Below are positions 14,352 to 25,477 of a DNA stretch of 64,000 nucleotides, one piece after another. A program made the position numbers and the translations under genes. Numbering within the stretch: position 1 is the stretch's first letter; each line of letters begins with the position of its first letter. The stretch is taken from NCBI RefSeq assembly GCF_041956535.1, contig NW_027192191.1, positions 131,702 through 195,701 on the forward strand, written 5' to 3'. Source of the stretch: Calcarisporiella thermophila CBS 279.70. Taxonomy: Eukaryota; Calcarisporiellomycota. A model generated the notes under the pieces. That model was not told the DNA's origin, ran no database searches, and was given only the letters and a program-made list of their open reading frames with translations.

Positions 14352-14661
14352 CAATCTTATGAATTTTCGAAGAGTTTAATGGGTGAGGAAATAAGAATAA
14401 GGAATGATATTCAATCTCTTAAAAGCAGAGGGGGGCTCGGCTGAAAGAGGGGGGAGTTGGATTCGGACTTCACAAAATCAAGATCTAACCTAACCTTGCT
14501 TGCTTTTGACATAACTCTCAGACCTTCGATTGTCTCGTAACTGCGATTTCGAAATATACTTTCTATTCTATTTCTTATCCTCCTTGATCATCTCTATATA
14601 CAATTTATACTATTCTTGATGAATTCTGTTGACTAATCAATAGATTCAGGCCTCACCAAAC

Positions 14662-15829
14662 ATGTCAGGCAAGCATACCGTCCAGCGGACACTTAAGGTA
14701 AGAATGCATGCTGAGAATTGATTTATGCATTCTCCCTCTGCCCTTTCCCCCGCAATCTCTTGATGAAGCCGACTGTGATTCAGATAGTAACAGAGTCAGC
14801 TCTTCATCCAAAGTCGAAGAAGACAAAAGACGGATTATTGTGGCGCAAATGGCAGATTAGTATATATGGCGTGAATGAGGCCGGTGAGAACTATATACCA
14901 GCTTATTTGGAAAAAGTCGATTATCTTTTGCATCCCACATTCAAATCTCCAACTCGAAGTAAGTTTCTGTAAAATATACGAGGGCATAAATAATGACGGA
15001 GTTACTCATTGATATTCATTTAGCCAAAACATCCCCGCCATTTACACTTACGGAACAAGGTTGGGGCGAGTTCGACATCGGTGTCCGACTTTATTTTGTA
15101 GACAAAAACGTCAAACATGATATATTGATTCACGATTTACATTTTAAATCTAGTCATTATGAAGTCAATTATCCTCTGGCAAGTGGTCTTTGTTTTATAG
15201 CTTTTATTATATAGAAGAATAACCCTCTTTTCTTTCAATGGGAAATGCTAGATCTTTGAAAATCCTACACCCAGCTTCCTACAATTACTTGATCCCCCCT
15301 CATCCAATGCCAACTCTCCCGAAAACGGCAAGTCTGGACGTCGCAAAAGTGGAGGAAAACGACGTGACTCGGGCGACCATGAGCGTATCCGTGCTAAGAA
15401 AACGTGTAAAAAGGCGCCCGCCTCTCCTAATTTTGCCGCTCTTGACAATGATAATGAGTCTTCAGACGACGGCTCTGAGAAGGTATATCTGCCTCGTGGT
15501 TTTCATACGAGAATTCAACTTACCTAAACTGAATTGGATAATATCTGTAGCAAATTGATCTTCATAAATTACGCGACTTCTTATCCACGATGGAAGACGA
15601 GGAGACCCATAGGGTGTTTGAGGTGCTGATAAATCATTATTCGGAATCCACTTTTACAGACGTTAATCCAGACAGTAAGTATCGATTTACTGTGGATGTT
15701 CTCTTAAAACACAGCTAATCCCATTTCACTTGACATGCAGCTAAGACAGTGGAGATGGATTTAATGAAGATGGACGACAATGTACTTAGTAGAATTTGGG
15801 AGATTGCAGTTAAATTTCGTGATTATTAG
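14662..15829 (+). CDS. TAF14: TAF14-like YEATS and ET domain protein, six exons
   Basis: Chromatin reader shared by TFIID, TFIIF, SWI/SNF, INO80 and NuA3 in yeast; the YEATS domain binds acylated histone lysines. Exons 14662-14697, 14784-14958, 15024-15178, 15252-15482, 15551-15674, 15741-15829 (269 residues). YEATS domain, about residues 8-130: WRKWQISIYGVNEAG, YLLHPTFKSPTR, TEQGWGEFDIGVRLYFVD, ILIHDLHFKSSHYE, YPLIFENPTP. A basic, Ser-rich linker with RRKSGGKRR follows, and the C-terminal ET-like helical domain (about 190-269) has LHKLRDFLSTM, VFEVLINHY and LSRIWEIAVKFRDY. Intron 3 (15179-15251) begins GCAAGT: only this GC-AG splice keeps the frame and rebuilds the conserved YPLxFxNP. It is divergent from the MAPK gene, about 310 bp apart. 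Confidence 0.9.
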
Positions 15830-16114
15830 TCATTTTCCTAGTTACCCCTCTACTTATTGTGTGTGTAGTTTCTATAGTGTTCAACTTTGTGATTTTACTC
15901 TACTTTCTCTCCCTCTCTTTTATCAGTTAACAACAATAATTGGTTTTCGTTGTAAATAAATTCCTTATTTTTTTTTTATTCTCATTTCATTTTACATGCA
16001 AAAATATATTAATAGGAATAATGGAACAAAGATACTGCAAAAAATAAATTGCTAAATGAGGATGCATATTCTTGCATCTAGTAGCTGTTTAAGCCGTATC
16101 TAGAAAGCATTACT

Positions 16115-17536
16115 CTAAGAACTGGTGCTACTGGTGCTTGAGGAGCTCGAGGAGCTACTAGAACCATCGGCACTCTTTGTCACGCTCTTGATAGACGAGT
16201 CTGTCTTTACCGTCTTGTTGAGGGAGCCGTCCGGTCCACGAGAAACGGTCACCTGGGTGGTGGGGGGCTTGACCACTTTGCGAGTGGTGCCCCCTTTGCC
16301 GTCAGATTTGACTGTCTTGATCACTTTAGGCTTCTCCCCGACCTTAGGACTCTGCTCGCCTGTTGGCTTCCCATTGTTGGCGATGGACTTGACCACATCC
16401 TCAAGATTTGGCCCTTTCCCTTCGGCTTTGTCGGTTTTTCCTTCCGGTGATTTCTCTCCGGTCTTAGGGCTCTGGACTCCGGTCGGCTTCTGAGGAGCAG
16501 CGTTAGTGGCGCCAGCCTTGGCGGCATCCTCAAGATTTGGCCCTTTCCCTTCGGCCGTGTCCGTTTTTCCTTCCAGTGGTTTCTCTTCGGTCTTAGGGCT
16601 CTGGACTCCGGTCGACTTCTGAGGAGCAGCATTAGTGGCACCAGCCTTGGTGGCGTCCTCAGGATTAGATCCCTTGGTCGCGGGGTTCTCTGCTTTAGAC
16701 TTATCGCCAGCAGGTTTCTGGGAATTCACATTGGTGGCAATAGTCTTGACAATATCCTCGAGGTTAGGGCCCTTGCCATCGGATTTGGACTTATCTCCGG
16801 CTGGTTTCTGAGTATTTACATTTGTAGCAATAGTCTTGACAATATCCTCGAGGCTTGGCCCCTTGCCATCCGACTTGCCAGCAGTTCCTGATTTCGATTT
16901 ATCTCCAGACGAATTCTTTGCATTGGAGGCGATGCCTTTGATAATGTCTTCTAGATTCGGCCCCTTGCCTTCGTTTCCTTTGGCTCCCGACTTCGGTTTG
17001 GAGTCTTTGCTCTTTGAGTCTGTTTTGGCGTCTTTTTTCTCATTGGCTTTAGCGGCGTCCTTGCTTTTCGCTCCTTTGTCCTCAGTCGACTTGCCGGAAA
17101 GGCCCTTCTCCTTTTCTCCCTTCTCCTTGCCTGTTGCTCCCGTCTTTCCCTCGGCCTTTTTAGCTTCTTCGGCCGCCGCTGCGCCCTTTGCGGCCTTATC
17201 AATTCCACTCATTACACCTTCAATCACCTTTTTAATATCTACATCGCCCCCCGCAGGTTTGGGTGCTCCTGTTGCCCTAGTTTCTCCCTTGGCCTTTGCC
17301 TTCTCCGTGGCAGCCGCTCCACCTGCATTCCCATCCACCGGCCCGCGGCGGTTGTGATGCAAGGTGCCTGGCGCAAACATTTGAGATACACCGGGACCAA
17401 AGAGATCCCAGCGCTCGCCCCAGACCGGCGGTGCGAGCATGGATTCGCTAGAATCGTCTGCGTTACTGGGCTGTATAGGTGCAGCAAAGAGAAGGGGCAG
17501 AGACGCTAAAGTTAAAGTGAGTGTAATGAACTTCAT
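16115..17536 (-). CDS. Secreted low-complexity protein with tandem 30- and 44-residue repeats
   Basis: Single exon, 473 residues. Signal peptide of about 18 residues (MKFITLTLTLASLPLLFA). The mature chain is dominated by Lys, Gly, Ser, Ala and Asp. A motif GKGPNLEDIVKTIATN and variants recurs about six times; two neighbouring copies belong to a 30-residue unit ending QKPAGDKSKSD, and two more to a 44-residue unit containing ATNAAPQKPTGVQSPKT. The last 70 residues turn into KVVKPPTTQVTVSRGPDGS and then a long Ser/Thr run. Cys is absent from the part I could read, so it is probably a disordered secreted or wall-associated protein. No family is recognised. The repeats are visible in DNA as 90- and 132-bp units, so the array is likely to vary in length between strains. 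Confidence 0.75.
   Translation of the reverse strand: MKFITLTLTLASLPLLFAAPIQPSNADDSSESMLAPPVWGERWDLFGPGVSQMFAPGTLHHNRRGPVDGNAGGAAATEKAKAKGETRATGAPKPAGGDVDIKKVIEGVMSGIDKAAKGAAAAEEAKKAEGKTGATGKEKGEKEKGLSGKSTEDKGAKSKDAAKANEKKDAKTDSKSKDSKPKSGAKGNEGKGPNLEDIIKGIASNAKNSSGDKSKSGTAGKSDGKGPSLEDIVKTIATNVNTQKPAGDKSKSDGKGPNLEDIVKTIATNVNSQKPAGDKSKAENPATKGSNPEDATKAGATNAAPQKSTGVQSPKTEEKPLEGKTDTAEGKGPNLEDAAKAGATNAAPQKPTGVQSPKTGEKSPEGKTDKAEGKGPNLEDVVKSIANNGKPTGEQSPKVGEKPKVIKTVKSDGKGGTTRKVVKPPTTQVTVSRGPDGSLNKTVKTDSSIKSVTKSADGSSSSSSSSSTSSTSS
16390..16900 (-). repeat. Coding tandem repeats (132-bp and 90-bp units)
   Basis: The block TCCTCAAGATTTGGCCCTTTC (plus strand) recurs at about 16398 and 16530, a spacing of 132 bp. 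A second block around AATATCCTCGAGG recurs at about 16753 and 16843, a spacing of 90 bp. Both units are multiples of three and lie in frame inside the secreted repeat protein, so copy-number change would keep the reading frame. Confidence 0.7.
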
Positions 17537-18740
17537 ATTTCAATAGTATAAAGATACAAGGAGGGTGGGGAAGGGATGAGTAAAATACAAGTGAAAAAAG
17601 CACAACTACTGAAAAACGAAGCAAGAATCTCTGACATTTTTAGCAAATCCAAGAGCCCGTATTACTTTTATATGAAGCAGTCCGAGCACTTTTGTGTATT
17701 GGGAGAACAAAATCGACAATCTACAACTTGGATCTGCCGTGGGTGTCGAATAAGCAACGGGCAAGAAGCATAGACCACCAATTCGGATTGTGGAACTTGA
17801 GACTCGCTCGATTCCGTAAAAATCAAGGCGGAATCCCACTGTTACAATAACCCTTTTAATTTTACAAATTCTGTCGAAGGGCCCTTTTAGTCGTGGTTAT
17901 ACCGCTCGACAATTGAAGTTAGTGTTAAGCCTCTTTAACCATGGCGAAAACGCCAGCACAAATCGAAAGCTCTCGAGACAAAACCCGTCCAGGAAATTGC
18001 GAAGATTATATCACTCAGCTGTACTTTGGACCCACCCATAGAAAATGAAGTCCCAGGCTCCCCTGACCTTGTCATCATCATAATGCATAATCTATTCCAA
18101 TAAAGTATAGCAGAGCGGCCACATTGCCTTATGACGCAGATGCAGATGTTTGTTTGTTGCTTGATGCTGTTGCCCTTTAATACACGAGGGGAAAAAAAAT
18201 ATTGATAATATAAAATCGAGTTGTCTTTTCGTTAGTCTTGCGAGTTGAAATGCTTGCGTGTCAACCGAGTAATTCGATAAATCTAGAGACTCAACAGCAC
18301 CTTGATAAGCAATAAAGTTCATTTCCCTATAATTACATATAATACTCAATCCGATACCATGAGCACCTAACTGGATTATACGAGTACCTGTTTTGGGGAG
18401 GTTATGTGCTCCAAATGATCACCAAAAAATTCCTTATCCTTCAGCCCACAATTTTCCACTGAATATGGCGGTGGCTATATTTCGATTACAACAGATCGGA
18501 AGCTAGTCCGATAAATGGCCTCGCGAAAAAACTACCACAACCAACTCTTAAATATTCGATATGTATTATAGGGATGCTATCTCCACGCTTTATTACAACA
18601 AAGAAGCATAGTCCTGCAGAAACATGTATACTCAATGGATGACGGTACTCTATCGCGCATGGCAAGGGGTATCATCATGGAACAAAATGCAATTGCTTTA
18701 TTGATTCTAAAATCAAGGATACAAAACCGCCCCCTAAACT
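17537..18740. other. Intergenic region, nothing recognised
   Basis: About 1.2 kb between the repeat-protein start and the NUP37 stop. Short frames on both strands (for example 17606-17839 minus) show no domain or exon join. It contains the upstream region of the secreted repeat protein. No RNA gene or repeat is recognised. Confidence 0.4.
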
Positions 18741-20124
18741 CTATCCATCCACCACATAAAAGTAGAGCGTGTCCCCCGCACAGGCCATCAACCATGTCTC
18801 GGTCGCATGCCAGCTGAGATCTCGAAGTCGCACGTTGGAAGGCGAGGGGAATGCCTGTGGAACTTGTGGATACGAAGTGTTATAGACTTTAAGGGTTGTT
18901 CCGCCACAGCTTGCAAAGTAGCGCGGGTTAGCTGGCGAAAACCGGAACTTTCCTCCACTCTCAGCGTGACCCTCTCCTCTCTGCTCTGGATGATTCTCAC
19001 GGAGATTCCAAAGGCACCACTTAGAACCTACCAATGCTCCAAAACTGGACCAAGGTAAAATATTTAGCAACCCTTCTCGAAATACGGCCAATGAAGTCAA
19101 CTTATGGTAACTTACCACTGTGCATTCCCTGGTCTCCAATCGGCACATTTTAGCCCTGCCCGCGGGCCTATTCCACTGCGGAGACCAGTCGAAGCTTCGT
19201 GCAGCGACAGAGCCCAAAGACGCTCCTGTCTCGTCCAGTCGTAGAGGCGGATTGCTCCACTCTGCTCTGCAATCATCAGATGGGTGTTATCGGCTCGATG
19301 CCAACGCACCGAAATCCCCGCGCTTGCGAGAGAGATTGTTTGCAGTGTCTGACGGTCAGCGAAGCTCCATATTTTACAAGTTCTATCGGCTGTTAACAAG
19401 GAGAGAGTTTAGTCTGGTAGTCAAGCAAAGCTAGAGTTGGTAGGAAACAGTGAGAAAGGGAATTACAGCTGACACTGGCCACAATATCTCCCGAATTCAA
19501 ATTACAAGCAACATCGTTAATTTGATCCGTGTGCCCCAACTCAATGTGCATGTTGTCTCCCTCGATGAAGCGAAGCTTATTATCTGCACAAGCAACCACC
19601 AAACTACCCGAAATTCCACTTATTTCTAATGCTCTCAACCTGACTGTAAGATTGTATTTACCTAATACCATTGTTGAGTTTTTGGGTCGAGCTGACACTA
19701 GACCACGCAATAGCAGTGACCCTTGCTCCGATATTGTACGTTTTTACCTCCTCAAATTTGAAGCTAGAATCAATATACCAACGCGTCAATCAATGTGCAG
19801 TAGAGGATGCAAAACCCCCTCAATTACTTTGATCGTTCCCCCCCCTCTACCTCTCTAACCCGTAAAATTCCCACATGATTTTCCCCCCCTTCAAGCAGAT
19901 ACCACTTTTTTTAGCACCCCATCACATAACCGTTTTCGGCAAGAGCAGCTTACCGTAGGCCAAAAGATCCTCGGCATGCTCGTGACAGAACTGACATACG
20001 TAGATCTCCTCTAAACAGGGATAACTACTCAATAAAAAAATAGACGGTTGTGAGCCCCTTTCGTTGCCTATTTTCTGCTCCAATATTGGCCCTAAATGAA
20101 CCTTGAGTAATGTTCTGTTGTCAT
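18741..20124 (-). CDS. NUP37: NUP37-like WD40 nucleoporin, at least seven exons
   Basis: Beta-propeller subunit of the Nup107-160 (Y) complex of the nuclear pore. Confident exons: 19954-20024, 19467-19625, 19116-19389 and 18741-19044. A short first exon 20102-20124 (MTTEHYS) and an exon ending at 19669 (starting near 19763) are likely; the stretch 19765-19870 must supply one more small exon (reading GTIKVIEG) whose ends I could not fix. Recognisable blocks: EEIYVCQFCHEHAEDLLAYG, VKTYNIGARVTAIAW, LVVACADNKLRFIEG, GHTDQINDVACN, SDRTCKIWSF, ISVRWHRADNTHLMIAEQSG, IRLYDWTRQERLWALSLHE, FGALVGSKWCLWN and LSWHATETWLMACAGD at the end. The order and spacing match NUP37, which fission yeast and animals have and budding yeast lacks. 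An alternative start at 20170, unspliced, cannot be excluded. Confidence 0.78.
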
Positions 20125-20395
20125 GACGACGGCTAGAGCGAGGACGCGTTCGAAGAAAAACAAACCGCATGACTTCGTCACTCTATTTCGTGGCGCGTTC
20201 AATTTGTGTAACCAAGTGTTTTCCAGAGCTTTTCTTTGTATTTCTTAGCGGTGTAAGATAAATTTCTTTCGGTGCGAAGCCCTTTCAGCTTCTTTCCATC
20301 ACATCCTCACCCCCGGCAAGTGCCTATACTAGCAGCATACCCCCCTATTTTATATCTTCTTTTTTAATTCTACCTGGAGATTATATCTGTCGCTA

Positions 20396-22211
20396 ATGAG
20401 CTGGTATTATTACGCACTGATGTCTTGATCGAGTCTCGGCACACGATTATAAACATATGTATATTACTCATCCTATAGGAAGGGATTGCAGAAGGCTGTG
20501 AATCGGCTTCCACATCAGATCAAAGCTGCAACCGGCTACTCTGAAGGTGACATTAGATGAAGTGACTGAGGAATACCCTGCGTAGGATTACTAATTCGCC
20601 CTTTGAATACAACAGAGACCAAAGATCAAGAGTTTAAGACATTCGAGGCTCGCTTTACACAAATCGAAAAGGCTGCAGTCCAACTGCATTCCGATGCTCA
20701 GAAATATAGAGATGGAATTTCGGGTAAGCTTGGCCTTACCATTCAGTAGTTTGAATACGCCTGATCGCCATTATATAAATTGCAGCATTCATGATGCATG
20801 AGGTGTCCGCGGCGGAGACTTTGGTGGATTTGTATAACCCTATTAATGGTCGCGATGATGGCGCGGTACTTCGACGCCATCAAACGCCCGCTCATGCTTT
20901 GCAGGCGGTTCAGACATTTCATGGGATCGTCGAAGAGACTCGAGATATTCTCATGCCCTTGCTGGTAAGTAGCTTCGACCGCACAAATATCGTTCGAGAT
21001 GGACCCTGATGCACACTGGTTTGTTGGCATCTATACAGGATGATTTGGACAGGAGAGTGGTGCAGCCACTAGCAGATTTCATTACAGTGACTAAGCTGAT
21101 ACGCAAGACGATCACCAAGCGCAACCACAAACAAGTGGATTTTGATCGCTTCCGTAACTCGCTGAAGAAGCTGCGCGAAAAAAAGGAGCGCTCATTATCT
21201 GACGAGAAGAACATGTTCAAACTTGAGTCGCAATACGAGCTTGCTACCCAGGAGTACAACTACTACAACGATCTACTAAAGGCGCAGTTGCCTGTGTTTT
21301 TCGAGCAAAAGGACCAGTTCATCGACCCCTTATTCCATAGCTTCTACGTGGTACAATTCCGCATCTTCGAAATACTGAATGAGCGTTTGCAGGAGGCGGT
21401 GAATGCAGGCGGCTATGACATGAACACAGATATCTTGCTCGCGTACGATAGAAAGAAATCCGAGATCCAGAATGAGCTGGAGGAATTAACATTACTCTCG
21501 CGCAAGTCTCTTGCAAAAGGTAAATACCCCTGAAGCGTATATATATATATACGTGCGTGGATGTGTACATGAAATATGGCCCGTTAATCATTATGAACCC
21601 CTCTGCTTGTTTAGCAACGACGGCCCATTTCCGCAATAATATTGCCCCGGCTGTGGGCGGTTCGCAGCCAGGCGAGGAGAACGGCGACACTGCCCCTCCT
21701 CCATACACACCGGCGGCGAATCCTGAGGGCAACGGCTTTTCCTCCCCCCTCCACCGCTCGGCCTCAACAGCCTCGTCCTCCTCCATGGGAGGAAACCTTC
21801 GCTCCGGAATTATGAAATTCTCAACCAAGGTGGGGGTAAGCGAACAGCGAATGAACAGCATTCTTCCGAAGAGCGACAGCCGGGTGCCCAGCTATCGGGC
21901 CCCTCCACCTCCTCCTCCTGCGCCACGCGTTGCCAGAGAACCCCCCAAGGAGTATGTGATCGCCCTCTATGACTACACCGGGGAGGAGGGTGATTTGAGC
22001 TTCCGGAAAGACGATAAGATTGAGATAGTGGAGAAGACGCAAAGCACGAACGACTGGTGGACGGGGCGCCTGAATGGGAAAACGGGCTTGTTTCCGGGTG
22101 AGTTCCCAGGGGGGGAAAGAGAAGCAGGAAGGGGTTAGGGATGAAAATAGAGTCTAATCTTTGTCTATTTTTCTCACCACCGCATTAGCAAACTATGTTG
22201 CGCAGCTGTGA
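20396..22211 (+). CDS. RVS167: Amphiphysin/Rvs167-type BAR-SH3 protein, seven exons
   Basis: Membrane-curving protein of endocytic and actin patches. Exons 20396-20403, 20479-20546, 20616-20723, 20786-20964, 21039-21519, 21615-22097, 22189-22211 (449 residues). The 8-nt first exon gives MSW-K and leads into KGLQKAVNRLPHQIK, the amphipathic helix that begins N-BAR proteins. BAR domain to about residue 240: KDQEFKTFEARFTQIEKA, ILMPLLDDLDRRVVQPLADF, TKRNHKQVDFDRFRNSLKKL, QYELATQEYNYYNDLLKAQL. A Gly/Pro/Ser linker with PPPYTP and a PPPPPPAPR stretch follows. The SH3 domain is at the end: YVIALYDYTGEEGDLSF, DWWTGRLNGKTGLFPANYV. The final exon of 23 nt completes the SH3 fold, which supports the model. 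The gene is divergent from NUP37. Confidence 0.93.
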
Positions 22212-22715
22212 GAGGGATCGGGAAGATGTGGGAGCTAATCAATCCATTTCAGCGCATTTTTCACCCTGTGATTTTGCAGGCTCTTATTTTCACCTGTTGT
22301 TCCAACACCTATCTTCAGCTATTTATTTATTTATCTAAGGTTATGCGATGGAGATAAAAACAAAGTTTCTCCTCATTTTGTGACTGCCCTTCCGATTTGG
22401 GATTGAGTCATTTGCAATTCATGCAAACACACTTGAAAATTCGCGAGTGGATAAAAAGATCAAGAAAAACCCCCTTTTATTTATCGCTTGGCTCCCCCTT
22501 TCTCTCCATTGGTGGTCTTTTTTCATTCCATTAGCATTCTACCTACTTCTCGACTCTTGAGAATAAATGTGAGTTCATCTCGCCTCCCTGCCATCCCAGC
22601 GGGGCATATCGATGTCCTCAATGTCAACATTGCTTTTGGATTGTTGCTAATTTTCTTTTTGTGTTTATTTGACATTGTCATGCTTGCAGAGCATACACAT
22701 AAAAAAAACAGGCAA

Positions 22716-24730
22716 ATGTGTGGCATTTTCGCAGTCTACAACTACCAAGGCGATGTTCAGGCATTTCGCCAACGTGCCCTATTACTCTCAAAAAAGTAAC
22801 GAAGACATTGTTTGACAAGTCGATATTAAGGGACCCCATTGACAGAATTGCTTTGCTTTGTTTGCTTTATTTGCTTTGTTTTGCTTTGCCCTGTATTTTT
22901 TTTATTTTGGTTTGCAGAGTTCGGCATCGTGGTCCCGATTGGAGCGGCTGCGTAGTTGCTGACAACCACATTTTGTGCCATGAGCGTCTTGCTATCGTTG
23001 GCGTCAGTAAGTGATCTTTTCGGCTAATTATCTATTTCTCCAGTGATGCATTGGGCTCATGCATTAATTAATTCATAGACTCTGGGGCTCAACCCCTAAC
23101 CAACGAGGATGGCACCATCATCCTTTCCGTTAACGGTGAAATCTATAACCACAAGGCATTACGTAAAATGCTCAAGGAAAAGCATGTATTCAAGACGGAA
23201 TCCGATTGCGAGGTTATCCTCCACTTGGTACACTCTCCACCCTATTTCTGTTGGCGCCGTGCATTTCTTTGAAGACTGACCTTTTATTTTTATTTTTGAC
23301 TCCCCATACGACTTTAGTATGCAGAGATGGGACCCTCCTTCGTCGACTTGCTCGACGGCATGTTCTCTTTTGTCCTTCTCGACGTCCCTAAGAACCGGGT
23401 CATTGCTGCCCGTGACCCTATTGGCATCACCACGCTCTACCAGGGCTTCTCCTCCTCTTCCCCCGGCACCGTCTACTTCGCCTCGGAGCTCAAGAGTCTC
23501 AACGAGGACTGTGACCGGATTCTTGCCTTCCCGCCAGGGCACATGTACGATTCGGCCACCGGCGAGACCACCCGCTACTTCCAGCCGGCATGGTGGGATG
23601 CCAGCGTAGTGCCAACAAGAGAGGTGGACTACACGAAGCTGAGGGAGTCGTTGGAGGCCGCCGTGCGCAAGCGCCTGATGAGCGAGGTGCCCTACGGGGT
23701 GCTCCTCAGCGGAGGCTTGGACTCGAGTCTGATTGCCGCCATCGCGGCCCGTGAAACGGAGCACCTTGCCAGCGCAGAGCTGCAGCGCCAAGCGCGCCGA
23801 AAGGCCCGGGCTCACCACGACGACGATGCCGGCTCGGAGTCGGAGGGCGAGAGGCTGGCGGCGTGGCCCCGCCTCCACTCCTTCTCCATCGGACTGCCCG
23901 GGTCCCCCGACTTGATTGCCGCGCGAGAGGTGGCCAAGTTCCTGGGCACCGTGCACCACGAATACACCTTCACCATCCAAGAGGGGCTCGACGCCCTGCA
24001 GGACGTGATCTACCACCTGGAGACGTACGATGTCACCACGGTCCGCGCGAGCACCCCAATGTACCTCCTCTCCCGCAAGATCAAGGCCATGGGGGTGAAG
24101 ATGGTGCTGAGCGGCGAGGGCAGCGACGAGATTTTGGGCGGGTATCTCTACTTCCACTCCGCGCCCGACGCCCGGGCCTTCCACGAGGAGACGGTCACCC
24201 GGATCAAGAACCTGCACACCGCTGACTGCTTGCGCGCGAACAAGGCGACCATGGCGTGGGGTCTTGAAGCGCGAGTGCCGTTCCTGGACAAGGGCTTCCT
24301 GGCAGAGGCCATGACCGTCAACCCTGAGGAGAAGATGTGCGCCCCCGGCAAGATGGAGAAGTACATCCTCCGCCGGGCCTTCGACACCCCCGAGAGGCCG
24401 TATCTGCCGCACAACATCCTGTGGCGCCAGAAGGAGCAGTTCTCGGACGGCGTGGGCTACTCCTGGATCGACTCGCTCAAGGACACGGCCGAGACCCGCG
24501 TCACGGAGGAGCAGATGAAGGGTGCGGCGGCAAGATGGCCTCACGACACCCCGCAGACCAAGGAGGCCTACTGGTACCGGGAGATGTTCGAGAGCTGGTT
24601 CCCTCAGCCCGCCTGCACGGAGAGCGTGGTGCGCTGGGTGCCGCGGGCCGACTGGGGCTGTCCCGCCGACCCGAGTGGCCGCGCCCAAAAGGCCCACAAC
24701 GCCGCCTACGAACAGCCCGCCAAAAACTAG
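22716..24730 (+). CDS. ASN1: Asparagine synthetase (glutamine-hydrolysing), four exons
   Basis: Converts aspartate, ATP and glutamine to asparagine in the cytosol. Exons 22716-22795, 22918-23006, 23079-23227, 23318-24730 (576 residues). The start Met is followed by Cys2 ([12 protein letters not shown]), the nucleophile of the class II glutaminase domain. Then [46 protein letters not shown] and the synthetase domain with the PP-loop [61 protein letters not shown] and [11 protein letters not shown] charged insert of about 30 residues ([20 protein letters not shown]) precedes the PP-loop partner region. The large last exon is much more GC-rich than the first three. A likely 5' UTR intron at 22569-22689 starts GTGAGT and ends TTGCAG. 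Confidence 0.95.
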
Positions 24731-25190
24731 GCGTGAGCCTACCTCTAGGGCGCTGTGGGGGGGGGGAAGGGGGGCAGTTTCCTCTTGAGTTGGATGAAAG
24801 GGTGTGGGGGTGTGTTTAGAATATAGGATTAATTGGCAAGCGTGGTAGGAAGTAGTAGCTTTTCTCTTTTCTACCGTTCCTCTTTTTTTTTTTCTTTCTC
24901 TCTCTTTTTCAAATATTTGTGGCTGTAATAAAACGACTGGAAACACATCCTTTTACTGTTTTGTATATTTGTTGTGTTGCTAACTACCTATGAACAAACA
25001 AGCAAATAAAATTTAGGGATGGACACGATTTCATGCTCTACAACGCCAAGTATGGGAGGGGGAGGTGGATCCAATTTTTTTTTTTTCTTGGCAAACGAGA
25101 GAAAGCATGAGGCGTGATGCGATCCTATGCAAGTTATATTGAGACAAAAAGTTTAATCCAAAAATATGCCGTCAGGGAAACCCGTCTAGT

Positions 25191-25216
25191 TTATTATTAT
25201 TATTATTATTATTTTT
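25191..25216. repeat. (ATT)n microsatellite
   Basis: About eight ATT/TTA units in the intergenic stretch downstream of asparagine synthetase, in the 3' region of the convergent GPI-type gene. Confidence 0.8.
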
Positions 25217-25477
25217 GAAAGCAATGCATAACAACATTTGCCGGATTTCCTGGTCGTCTGGAATCAGGATTCATTAGAAAAAAAAAAATAAAACGGGAGA
25301 GTGGTACTAGAACAGTGGGAGAGCATATAGATGAAAACATGGAGCATTAGTCAGAAAAAAGTTATGTATATATATAAAAAAAGAAAAAGAAAACAGGGAA
25401 AATAGACAAGACAATAAAATAATTAAGTGTCGCATCGGTAAGAAAGCGAGGAAAAAAAAAATCAGAATTCCAACCGA

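Noticed and set aside
20102-20170. Unspliced start of NUP37 at 20170
   Set aside because: It adds an Arg-rich stretch and translates a plausible 77-nt intron; the short spliced start at 20124 fits the family better, though it is not proven.
23159-24946. 595-codon open frame on the minus strand opposite asparagine synthetase
   Set aside because: It mirrors the GC-rich third positions of the sense gene; the protein is low in recognisable motifs and rich in Gly, Val, Arg and His, as expected for an antisense shadow.
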